From: Bacteroidales bacterium
GTDB lineage: Bacteria > Bacteroidota > Bacteroidia > Bacteroidales > UBA932
Length of the DNA: 64,000 nt
Direction: 5' to 3'
NCBI GenBank assembly: GCA_017529425.1
Contig: JAFXNQ010000041.1
Span: 1 to 64,000 of the forward strand
Of this stretch, positions 41,539 to 49,925 are shown one piece after another (position 1 is the first letter of the stretch; each line of letters starts with the position of its first letter). A program made the translations under genes and the position numbers. The notes below the pieces were generated by a model. That model saw only the letters and a list, made by a program, of their open reading frames with translations. It was not told the origin of the DNA and searched no databases.

Positions 41539-42962
41539 TTGTATGCATTAATTAAATTGTTGATAATCCCATATCGGTAACTTACGCTCCACTTGCTCAT
41601 ACTGTCACGAGAGATAGCAATAATAAAATTTTCATCATACAAGTATCTGCCATATTCCTCAATCATCCCATCTCTGTGCGACAGTAATCTTTCAAACTCT
41701 TCGTCCGTCAGTCTTGACAATAGCACACCCCAAGTTTCAAACAGCGACTTATTAATTGGAGAACGCCTGTAATTAGGCATGCTCTTTCTGAAGGCATGAG
41801 GTCCGAACAAGTCCCTTCCCCTGAGCATCGCCTTCTCAAATGAGCGCTTTATTTCATCTTTGGTCAGCACAGTTACATCACTCACTGCCATATTCCCTTC
41901 TTTTACCAATTTCTTTATGTCGCGATTGTTCAGTTCAGGAAGCGCATTGTATATCATCATAGTATCACCAAGCCAAGTATCAACATTCATCGATTTATTA
42001 TAACGCGTAAAATCGCGTAGCATAAAAGCGACAAATCGTAAAACGAGTTCCTTATCTTCCATACGCAGGCTCTTGACCGACCATCCTGTTGCATCTTTAA
42101 AGCAATGCATATCAGCCAGTTCATTAAGAAGAATTGAGCATTCTCCTCCATAGAGAGCATTGCGGATTTCTTGTGGACTGAGTGTTAGTCCACCTGTATT
42201 AATTCGCTTAAATATGTTACGTTTTACATCTTCTGGAGTTCCTGGATTAATAATGGTGAATGTAAACTCCGTCTCCATAATACGATTTACGTAAAGAGTT
42301 GGCAGTTCACTCATATCATGACCATTCAACAGATTTCCGCAAAATTCCAATCCTTCTAACCTGAAACCATGCCCCTTTCTCGAAATATCTTGTGTTGCAA
42401 GATATTCATTACCCAACACGAAATCTCTTATAGTGCTAAGACGCTGCAGGCCGTCCACCACAGTCCAATAATCGTTAGTATCTGCTGATACATAAAACAT
42501 TGGAATTGGTATGCGAAGAAGCAACGACTCTATCAGCTGGCATTTCCTCGTATTATCCCAAACTTCCTTACGCTGAAATCCAGGATTCAGCTTAATAGTC
42601 TTCTGCTCCATACGTCTTATAATAGCATCCATAGACACCACCCTCTTCTCTATCGAAATTGACGACGGGTCAAATGGTTGTTTCGATTCGTCATCAACGT
42701 TCACAGAAAGCTCAGGCGCCTCATCCTCTATACCCTTCACTTCCTCATCATTCAGTTTTTTCTCAAGCAACTCTATAGTGTGCTGCGTTTCCTCTGAGAC
42801 AGTCTGCTTCAATAGGGTTGATACTTCATCAAGCCGTCCTCCTTCAAATTGCAAACGTAAAGTTTGACCATACTCAGATTTAACAAAGTATAGCCCAGGT
42901 GTACTGCCGGTGCTTACATCCTGCAGTTCTACGTATGGTATATATAGCTTTTCTTCGCTCAT
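41535..42962 (-). CDS. DUF262 (ParB/GmrS-like) protein
   Basis: A 475-aa protein. Residues about 100-330 form a DUF262 domain: NPGFQRKEVWDNTRKCQLIE, then IPIPMFYVSA, and the nucleotide-binding motif VDGLQRLSTIRDF with D170-G-L-Q-R174. FKRINTGGLTLSPQEIRNAL is also a family motif. A C-terminal helical part follows but no DUF1524 HNH domain is seen, so it is not a GmrSD-type fusion. It is the first gene of the operon DUF262 - AAA - RelE-like. DUF262 domains bind or hydrolyse nucleotides and occur in type IV restriction and other defence systems. Confidence 0.85.
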   Translation of the reverse strand: MSEEKLYIPYVELQDVSTGSTPGLYFVKSEYGQTLRLQFEGGRLDEVSTLLKQTVSEETQHTIELLEKKLNDEEVKGIEDEAPELSVNVDDESKQPFDPSSISIEKRVVSMDAIIRRMEQKTIKLNPGFQRKEVWDNTRKCQLIESLLLRIPIPMFYVSADTNDYWTVVDGLQRLSTIRDFVLGNEYLATQDISRKGHGFRLEGLEFCGNLLNGHDMSELPTLYVNRIMETEFTFTIINPGTPEDVKRNIFKRINTGGLTLSPQEIRNALYGGECSILLNELADMHCFKDATGWSVKSLRMEDKELVLRFVAFMLRDFTRYNKSMNVDTWLGDTMMIYNALPELNNRDIKKLVKEGNMAVSDVTVLTKDEIKRSFEKAMLRGRDLFGPHAFRKSMPNYRRSPINKSLFETWGVLLSRLTDEEFERLLSHRDGMIEEYGRYLYDENFIIAISRDSMSKWSVSYRYGIINNLINAYK

Positions 42963-43011
42963 ATCATTATCTTCATTTATACCTCTTTCAAGTAGAGGTT
43001 ACATTATCTTG

Positions 43012-43019
43012 CAAAATTA
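43012..43019 (-). promoter_or_regulatory. Candidate -7 element of the DUF262 operon
   Basis: TAATTTTG on the minus strand fits TAnnTTTG and lies 49 bases before the DUF262 start codon. No TTTG lies at proper spacing. A small hairpin (ACCTCT/AGAGGT, about 42981-42999) follows in the leader. Confidence 0.35.
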
Positions 43020-43099
43020 ACGATTCTCGCTCAAACTCTTCACGTTTCCTTGCAATAATTATGAATTGTTAACGTCGAACCGTTTTCTTCCCCGATTAA

Positions 43100-44368
43100 T
43101 TACTTCTTCACCAGTTTAATTAAGCTCTCTCTCAAGAAATCAATATTCCCGCTGTTCTTGGTCTTCCGTTTTCTGATATCCCTTAGTTTCTCTATTCCTT
43201 TGAGAGTAAACCCTGCCACTGTTCCAATGTGACCTATTATTGTATCGACTGGGATTTCCATTCCGGCATATGCTGATGTAGAAACCACTATCCACACTTG
43301 ACCTCCATCCCTCATCTTTTTGAAGATAGAGTCTAGTATATCCTTCATATCTTCAAAATAAGCTTGAACCATCAGTGGAATTCTTTTACACATAAGCTTC
43401 TCTTGATGACTCAATAAATACTCCATCACACTGGTATAGTCGGGACCAAAGTTTTGTTCCGTTGGTGTAGGCCATAGAGCTTGCACATGCGAACGCACCG
43501 TATTTAGTCTCAATTGATAAAGAGCCTCATTGTTTGGTATAAAACCTCCCATGAACAATTCTGGTCTATATATATCAGTATAATCAAACGTATTGAGATA
43601 AGGAGGTGAAGTTATACACAGTGAATAGGTATTCACATCATCTTTTTTAAGGAACGAACGGCTATCTTCGCAAACAATGAGGGGTAATGATTCCACATGC
43701 GTCGTTTTCACATCTTCAAGACATATTTTCAGTCTATCAGAAAGTGATTCCACGAAAGACTCTCTATCATATCCGTTATTTTCCCATCCTTTCTTATATT
43801 TAAAGCATTTGCCATCTCGTCGCGCATTTGCATTGGCCATCAACGACGAAACGAGGGCAAGTTTTAGAATATCCTTAATTTGAACAGAATCGACGTTTTC
43901 AAGAAATTGGAATCCTCTCTCATATGCATCAGCTACAGGTCGGTTAAACAGCCATTTCTTTAAACTTTCGTGTTCCGTAAACGTCGATATTCCTATCCAT
44001 CTTGATGTGGAAAGTGTATCTTTCTTTATAGCTTCTATCAACGACTTCGAATAAACTTCAAGTTCCTTCGCTTCAACATTATTGGCTTTAGTCCTGGCGA
44101 TAAAAGCGGTAAAAGGGTTTACCTCTACGCCAACTGAGGGAATTCCTCTTATGGCGCTTGTCAGTGTTACAGTACCACTTCCGTTGAAGGGATCTAAGAT
44201 AAGGTCATCGCTTCCCAAATGGAGCTCATCTATCGCCTTGTTGACAAGATTGGGCGAAAAACCTTCTTTGTAGTAATACCACCGATGCCTTGGTAGATTC
44301 ACCGTATCGATAGCATTTGATAGGTTTGCTGCCATATCAACACTCACGTTATCAATCTTGATAGGCAT
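43100..44368 (-). CDS. DNA methyltransferase (N4-cytosine/N6-adenine amino-MTase)
   Basis: A 422-aa protein with the AdoMet-binding motif LILDPFNGSGTVTL (DPFNGSGT at residues 59-66) and the catalytic motif TSPPY (253-257, CITSPPYLNTFDY). The binding motif precedes the catalytic motif, the order of alpha or gamma amino-methyltransferases rather than the common beta order. SVGVEVNPFTAFIARTKANN marks the adenosine-binding acidic loop. It overlaps the nuclease-like gene upstream by 17 bases and is the last gene of a five-gene unit. It probably protects host DNA from the associated nuclease. The recognition sequence is unknown. Confidence 0.9.
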   Translation of the reverse strand: MPIKIDNVSVDMAANLSNAIDTVNLPRHRWYYYKEGFSPNLVNKAIDELHLGSDDLILDPFNGSGTVTLTSAIRGIPSVGVEVNPFTAFIARTKANNVEAKELEVYSKSLIEAIKKDTLSTSRWIGISTFTEHESLKKWLFNRPVADAYERGFQFLENVDSVQIKDILKLALVSSLMANANARRDGKCFKYKKGWENNGYDRESFVESLSDRLKICLEDVKTTHVESLPLIVCEDSRSFLKKDDVNTYSLCITSPPYLNTFDYTDIYRPELFMGGFIPNNEALYQLRLNTVRSHVQALWPTPTEQNFGPDYTSVMEYLLSHQEKLMCKRIPLMVQAYFEDMKDILDSIFKKMRDGGQVWIVVSTSAYAGMEIPVDTIIGHIGTVAGFTLKGIEKLRDIRKRKTKNSGNIDFLRESLIKLVKK

Positions 44369-45401
44369 CGTTGCTAACCTTTATAAAGAACCGATAGGGT
44401 TTTTTAAAATCAGTTCTTAATGTTTCATACTGAGGATTATATGATATTTCACGCTCTTTGTAGTAGTTAGCATTCTCACGAGAGATCTTAACGGCATGGG
44501 GGTCGTTATTCTCTTTTCTACGAAGATCAAATACTGCCAAATAGCCAACCGTTACATAATGCGGATAAGTATCTCCATTGTTGTCAATATAATTGACCAA
44601 CTGTGCAGCCCCACTATTAGCTCGCCCATCTGCATATGGCACCCCTATTTCACCTTTATCATTCAATGATTTTCCTATCCATTTGATTTCAATAAGTGCA
44701 ATGTGACTAGTGCCCTGCCATGTCACAATAATATCTACTGGATGGGAATCATCTACAATGTGTTCGCGTTTTACGGTACAATGACGCAATCTGATACTCA
44801 GATACTCTTCTAGAGCCTTTTGCAGATTCTCCTCTGGTGCGGGATAAAAAAACAAGCGTGCCTCATTCATCGATTCAGACAAGTATTTCCCTTTACAAGA
44901 AAGAGCTACATTATCCCTGTAGTTTATCAATGCTTCGTCTAAATCATTGTAAGTTCTGACAGCAAAGAAGCTACCTTCACTCGGTGTTTCTTCATCGGAG
45001 AAAGCATGTAGTGTTCCTTTTATATAGAACTGATCCGCTTGCTTCTCATTGGCTCTCCATCTGTATACAAATGTTTTACCAGATAGAGCCATTGCATCAA
45101 AATGGTCGTCTTGCACTACGTTGAGGGTGTCTTCATCTACAAATCTCACTACTAATCGTTTTGTTGAGACGGAATGTATGTTATCCATCTCCATCGTTTT
45201 GCAGTAATCCTGATACTCCGCATAATTCCCCACATAAGCCATTATGCTCTCATATTGACTTATGTCTATTGCCTTGTACAGTTTCTTCAATTGTGACACA
45301 CAGAATTTAAAATCATCAATAGCTTCGCTACCGTATGTGTCATCAATCTTCAGTATAAACTGCTTTTGCAGCACCCTGATTAACGTCTCTTCCGTTTTCA
45401 T
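44352..45401 (-). CDS. Candidate PD-(D/E)xK nuclease, effector of the ABC-type system
   Basis: A 349-aa protein. The C-terminal part holds a PD-(D/E)xK-like core: Asp223 in HPVDIIVTW, then ALIEIKW with Glu238-Ile-Lys240, preceded by a helix with Glu near 198-199. The following GAAQLVNYIDNNGDTYPHYV is often seen in restriction-type nucleases. Residues 1-180 are of unknown fold. It starts 3 bases after the 193-aa gene and overlaps the methyltransferase gene, so the four genes are tightly coupled. The call as nuclease rests on the motif alone. Confidence 0.65.
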   Translation of the reverse strand: MKTEETLIRVLQKQFILKIDDTYGSEAIDDFKFCVSQLKKLYKAIDISQYESIMAYVGNYAEYQDYCKTMEMDNIHSVSTKRLVVRFVDEDTLNVVQDDHFDAMALSGKTFVYRWRANEKQADQFYIKGTLHAFSDEETPSEGSFFAVRTYNDLDEALINYRDNVALSCKGKYLSESMNEARLFFYPAPEENLQKALEEYLSIRLRHCTVKREHIVDDSHPVDIIVTWQGTSHIALIEIKWIGKSLNDKGEIGVPYADGRANSGAAQLVNYIDNNGDTYPHYVTVGYLAVFDLRRKENNDPHAVKISRENANYYKEREISYNPQYETLRTDFKKPYRFFIKVSNDAYQD

Positions 45402-45404
45402 CGT

Positions 45405-45986
45405 CTATTCCAATTCCTGCTTCAAATACTCCAACCAAGATAGGGCGGGTATAAACAGATTCTTGCGTTCTCCTATGGCTTGCCTTACAATGCCAAACTG
45501 CTGATGTAATCTGGATATAGCAGAATTATCCTCACTATTCAAATATTTCATTGTATGAACAGACGATTCTGTAATAACAGAATCACCTGATAATATATTA
45601 AGCAACTCTGCAATCGTACCTGTCAACAAACAGTCACACGCAGCCTGCAGATATTCCTGACGTGATTTAAACAGGTCCATCTCCATCATGAATAATAGTC
45701 GAGTTTCACCAGCTCCAGTACTATGATAACATGCATCTTTTTTCTCAAGCTGCCCTTTTCCTATCAACAATGAGCAGGATTCTGCAAGTTCTGCTGAAAC
45801 TGGGGCTCCCTGCACATTTCGCATAAACGAATAACCCCAGTTTGATACAGGATTACCTTTATAAAGTGACAGCAGACATCCAAAGTAACTTAGAAAGGTT
45901 ACTTCCATCAGGCTTAAACTTTCATACTGACTCTCCGTCTTATGCACAATATATAGCGTATCGAATATAGCAGTCGGATTAGGCAT
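45405..45986 (-). CDS. Small unknown protein, possible middle component of an ABC three-component system
   Basis: A 193-aa mostly helical protein with no catalytic motif that I recognise. Its start overlaps the end of the SMC-like ATPase gene by 8 bases and its stop is 3 bases before the nuclease gene. An ATPase, a small helical protein and an effector in this order match the layout described for ABC three-component (ABC-3C) conflict systems, where the small middle component links ATPase and effector. The segment SLMEVTFLSYFGCLLSLYKG is the most hydrophobic part. Assignment is by position, not by sequence family. Confidence 0.5.
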   Translation of the reverse strand: MPNPTAIFDTLYIVHKTESQYESLSLMEVTFLSYFGCLLSLYKGNPVSNWGYSFMRNVQGAPVSAELAESCSLLIGKGQLEKKDACYHSTGAGETRLLFMMEMDLFKSRQEYLQAACDCLLTGTIAELLNILSGDSVITESSVHTMKYLNSEDNSAISRLHQQFGIVRQAIGERKNLFIPALSWLEYLKQELE

Positions 45987-47922
45987 ATTGCACTTTAAGT
46001 TTTTCTTCTATCTTTTCGTATGCATCTTCTATCACGCTTTGCTCTTCTTGTTGGACCTGGGTTAGTATCGTCCATTCAGTCATGCGCTCTATCTTCATCT
46101 TTTGTTCGCCGCACAATTCGGCCAACTTAAGCAACAACTGAGACGAATTGATATTGGCCGTCATTATCACACTATAACCCTTCGTCACAAAATCAGCAAA
46201 CATCTTACCAGCCCGACTCTCGTAAGCCACATCTAATGAGCCTTCTGGTGTATCAATCAACATAAAGGCACGATCTGTGTGGATGTTCTCAATAAGAGAG
46301 AAACGCAAAGCAATATCCAAAAAATACTGTTGACTTTCTGAAAGTTGGTATCTCAAGCGGCGATCCGAACCGTTCACACTCACTACTAAGCTGGGCATTC
46401 CGCTCACATTTCTCAGTTCCACATCTATATCCAGGCCAATAAAACTCTTGGCATATTGTTGGAAAGTTGGAATAAACGTCTCTGCCATCGTTGCATACTG
46501 CTGTTTCAGTGCATCGTCCAGTGGTTTTAGCTCTTCCTGACAATTGTTGCGGTTGTTTTCTGCGTCTTCTTTTTCTTTGCGTAGTTGACTTATGTTCAAG
46601 CGTAATGCCTCTATCTCCTTTTGAACCTGTTGTCCTTGCTGGATATTGTTTTTCTTTGCCAATATAGACTCGTTCGTCTTGACAAATTGCTCTATCTGTT
46701 GATTCAGTTGTTCAATTTCTGATTTGTCGGTTTCCAACTCTGTATCCAGTCTTCTGAGTGTTTCTGTCAATTCACCGGCCTTGTGCTTAAGTTCAGAAAG
46801 AATCCCATCTAGTTTCTTAAGCTCTTTCAGTACAGCCTGTTCATTTTCAACTTGTTTGTGTTTAATGACATCAACAATGGTCTGGCGCAAATTGCCAACC
46901 AACTCTTCAATGTCGGCATCCTCGTTCTCAGTAAGCCGCAGAATAATCTGTTTCAGTGAATATTGAATGCGATCATCGCTCTCAATGGCCACACCCGAGG
47001 TGGTATAAAGAGAACCGAACAGCTGTTCATATTGAGTTTTAATCTCGTTTTGTTTCAGCGCATTATCATCTATCTGGAGCTTAGTTTCTTCTCTTCTTGC
47101 TTTCTTTTGTTCTAACAGCCGTTGCTTTTCGTCACGTGCTGTCTGTATAGCATCTATCGCATTGCAAGCCTCCTCAATTTCATTCATTTCTTGCTCTGAA
47201 ACAACACCGTTTGATTGTAGTTTGCCTAACCTTTTCTCTACTTTACTGATTTCCCATTGAATATTGCGCATATTAGACTCAAAGCGCTTGATATTTTTGC
47301 GTAGTATATCTGCTCTTTGTGCATTGCCAGAATCAATAGAAAAGAAAAGGTACATCACACGGCTCATCACATCCTCATCCCAAAATAGGAGTTTCTTACT
47401 TTCATCAAAAGTGAGAACGTATGTTTGTATGAATATATACTGATCAAATGACGATAGTTCTGAGTCTTGTACAAAAAAACGTTTATACTGGTCTTGTAAC
47501 GACTCTTCATCTGTAACCGTCTCATTCCCCTCTATATCGCACCTGCTATAATTCAGCAGATCAGCACCATTGAAGAATCCACGGGTGATGCTGTATAAAT
47601 AATCACCTAATGTAAACTCTACTGTCACCTGTGCCTGCATCCTATCACGCTCATCGATACGTCCTTCAAAGAATGTGTCTGCAAAGCCATATGCCTTCTT
47701 AACAAATTCAGAAATGGAGTTCAGTGATTTGAAATCAATGTTAGGTTGTACAACCACTCCTGTCATAGCATACGACACAATGGATATAAATGTAGACTTA
47801 CCCAAACCGTTCGCTCCGGCAAGGCACATCACTCCATCCTTCACGTCAATCTCTATGCGTCGCTGCAATTTATAGAGTGAGAAATTCTCTATAACGATTC
47901 TGTTGATCTTTGGAAGTTTCAT
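45979..47922 (-). CDS. SMC/Rad50-like coiled-coil ABC ATPase
   Basis: A 647-aa protein. Walker A is GANGLGKST (residues 36-44). A long coiled coil covers about residues 210-490 (Glu/Gln/Lys-rich heptads). Then come the signature YQLSESQQYFLDIALRFSLI and Walker B/D-loop FMLIDTPEGSLD. The C-terminus ends in a further helix. No nuclease domain is fused to it. It is the core of a cluster with a small protein, nuclease candidate and DNA methyltransferase, all within overlapping or near-touching genes. Such ATPases sense DNA structures or invading DNA in several defence systems. Confidence 0.85.
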   Translation of the reverse strand: MKLPKINRIVIENFSLYKLQRRIEIDVKDGVMCLAGANGLGKSTFISIVSYAMTGVVVQPNIDFKSLNSISEFVKKAYGFADTFFEGRIDERDRMQAQVTVEFTLGDYLYSITRGFFNGADLLNYSRCDIEGNETVTDEESLQDQYKRFFVQDSELSSFDQYIFIQTYVLTFDESKKLLFWDEDVMSRVMYLFFSIDSGNAQRADILRKNIKRFESNMRNIQWEISKVEKRLGKLQSNGVVSEQEMNEIEEACNAIDAIQTARDEKQRLLEQKKARREETKLQIDDNALKQNEIKTQYEQLFGSLYTTSGVAIESDDRIQYSLKQIILRLTENEDADIEELVGNLRQTIVDVIKHKQVENEQAVLKELKKLDGILSELKHKAGELTETLRRLDTELETDKSEIEQLNQQIEQFVKTNESILAKKNNIQQGQQVQKEIEALRLNISQLRKEKEDAENNRNNCQEELKPLDDALKQQYATMAETFIPTFQQYAKSFIGLDIDVELRNVSGMPSLVVSVNGSDRRLRYQLSESQQYFLDIALRFSLIENIHTDRAFMLIDTPEGSLDVAYESRAGKMFADFVTKGYSVIMTANINSSQLLLKLAELCGEQKMKIERMTEWTILTQVQQEEQSVIEDAYEKIEEKLKVQYA

Positions 47923-47973
47923 TATTCCTATTATTATTATCTACTCTTTCAACCTTTCACCATTCGCCTTAAC

Positions 47974-48231
47974 CTATTTCATCCTCCCCATCCCCCTCAT
48001 CTCATCCTTCACGCCTTGGATATACACTTCCAGGCTTTGCTTCATATGACGCTTCTGTTCTTCCTTCTCTTGATATGAGAACTGAGAATGGTCTATCGTT
48101 GCCTCACAATAATGCGATATGTTCTCTTTTATCACATCTATCTGCCATTCGGTTATAGGGCCACTCGTAAAGTTCGCCCCAAGATAACCGGCAAGCACTC
48201 CTTTGAAGTATTGTTCTACCATATCAATCAT
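47974..48231 (-). CDS. Small protein (85 aa) upstream of the SMC-like ATPase
   Basis: It reads MIDMVEQYFKGVLAGYLGAN and ends EMRGMGRMK; charged, helical, no signal peptide and no domain that I recognise. It lies 51 bases upstream of the ATPase gene in the same orientation and is likely its first operon partner. The following 140 bases to 48371 hold nothing I can identify. It could be an additional small subunit or a regulator. Confidence 0.55.
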   Translation of the reverse strand: MIDMVEQYFKGVLAGYLGANFTSGPITEWQIDVIKENISHYCEATIDHSQFSYQEKEEQKRHMKQSLEVYIQGVKDEMRGMGRMK

Positions 48232-48371
48232 TCACCATCAATCGTGAACAATGACTCGTGAAACACAAGTTGCCATGAACCATTAATCATGAACCACCCA
48301 AGGTCTTCTCTGAGGCACAAACAGGTACGAGCAGAACTGCCATACCCCTTTAATGATGCCCTTAATCATGA

Positions 48372-48983
48372 TTACATCTTCTGATCCAAATTCTTCCCCT
48401 TTTCTTCATGTTCAAAGTTGGGGATAAATTCGCGGATGGCGTCGACGACCTGGGCTTTGGTGAAGTCTTCGCGAGCGAAGATACTTTCCAACTTGGTAAA
48501 GAATGTGTCAACCTCGCCCATTGAGTGACGGGCTGTCTGCTCAACGACGCCCAGTGCTTGGAAGCGAGCCATGTCTATCTTTTCACCCGGCACATAGAAC
48601 TCTTCATCCGCCTTCTCACCCGTCGTATCTGAACCGAAGTACACCGCCGGATAAGTCTCACTATCATATCTCATCCCCGCAGCATATGCCACAGCCTCGG
48701 CATCATTGGCGCACTGCTTCTTCTCGAAACCTTCTGCCTTCACAAACTCATCGCAAATAGCAGAGAAAGTCAGCATCTGGTCTTCGCCCAGTTTCGGGAA
48801 GAATACCTCGCCCCCATTACCAAGAATACAAGCCAACATACAAATCTGCCCCGACTCCTCAGGCGAAACAAAGTACCTCTTCACGTCTGAAGGTGCCACT
48901 AACGGCTGCTTTTTCTGCAGACGATGGATCCAGCCATCGGGCAGCGATCCATTCGAGAAGGCCACATCCGCAAAGCGGACGAA
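48372..48983 (-). pseudogene. 5'-truncated UDP-HexNAc 4,6-dehydratase-like gene (C-terminal half)
   Basis: The frame reads CFVRFADVAFSNGSLPDGW and continues to a family-typical end EHEEKGKNLDQKM. RFADVAFSNGSLPDGW and SDVKRYFVSPEESGQICMLA are internal motifs of soluble polysaccharide-biosynthesis SDR proteins of about 400 aa; the N-terminal Rossmann half is gone. The only in-frame start is a GTG within the conserved core. On the left of the junction lies the TGA stop of the aminotransferase remnant, so a deletion joined the two directly. Confidence 0.8.
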
Positions 48984-48986
48984 GCA

Positions 48987-49688
48987 TCAAAGACTCTTAA
49001 CAATCTCCACAAAGTTCCCAATCACATACTCCACATCCTCATCAGTCAGACGAGTATGCAGCGGAAGGGTCACCTCGTTCACGAACAGATTATACGCATT
49101 CGGGAAGTCCTTGATATCAAAGCCCAACGCCTTATATTCGGTCATCATAGGCAGTGGCTTGTAATGCACGTTATATGCAATACCTCTTTCCGCCATCTTG
49201 ACAATCACATCCCTGCGTTCCTGGTCATTACGACCAAGCAAGCGGGTAATATACAAGTGACCGCTACCGGCAAAGTCCGGCCCATAATGCTTTAATACCG
49301 CTACGGGCAAATCTTGCAAAGCGCTATCATACACACCAATAATATGCCTTCGACGCTCCAGCATACCCTGATAGCGTTCCAACTGAGCCAGACCAATACC
49401 CGCCATGATGTCGGTCATGTTGCACTTATACCAAGGGCCAATGACATCATACTCCCAGGCACCAAGTTGAGTCTTTGCAAGGGCATCTTTATTCTGCCCA
49501 TGCAGAGAATACAATTGAGAGAGTCGATATAAATAACCATTCCACGTTTCGCCATCAATATGAGGCACAGTTGACCATGCATCAATAGTTACAGGCTCTT
49601 CTCCATAAGGCAGATTCCAAGTCAGAGCACCCCATATAACAACAATCCCTCTTCCTACTTTTCGCGTATTATTATTTATACACGGCAC
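48987..49688 (-). pseudogene. 5'-truncated DegT/DnrJ/EryC1-type sugar aminotransferase
   Basis: From about residue 20 the 233-aa frame follows the C-terminal half of PLP-dependent sugar aminotransferases: GALTWNLPYG, LYRLSQLYSLHGQNKDALAK, WEYDVIGPWYKCNMTDIMAG, ERRRHIIGVYD, and IAYNVHYKPLPMMTEYKALG. The active-site lysine region and the PLP-binding N-terminal half are missing. The first 18 or so residues are unrelated filler. It has an intact stop. It cannot be active as it stands. Confidence 0.8.
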
Positions 49689-49714
49689 CGAGCCGTACAG
49701 AGACTCACTCGGTC

Positions 49715-49925
49715 CTAAACTATCGCCCCCTTAATCACCCCCACAATATACCTCACATCCTCATCACTCACATACGGCCCGGCAGGCAAGCACATACCCA
49801 CCTTGAAGATAGCCTCGCTAACACCGTTCACATACGCAGGTGCTGATGCATAAACCGGCTGACAGGGCGAGCCTCAATGCCCGCAGCGTCCATAAAAACG
49901 CGCAATGCTTCCACATTTTCAGTCG
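49715..49925 (-). pseudogene. 3' fragment of a second DegT-type aminotransferase
   Basis: On the minus strand, VEALRVFMDAAGIEARP is followed by a small deletion and frameshift and then by QPVYASAPAYVNGVSEAIF, KVGMCLPAGPYVSDEDVRYI and VGVIKGAIV with a stop at 49715-49717. This is the C-terminal tip of a DegT-family aminotransferase distinct from the one downstream. Part of it is read out of frame as the tail of the truncated nucleotidyltransferase. Confidence 0.75.
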
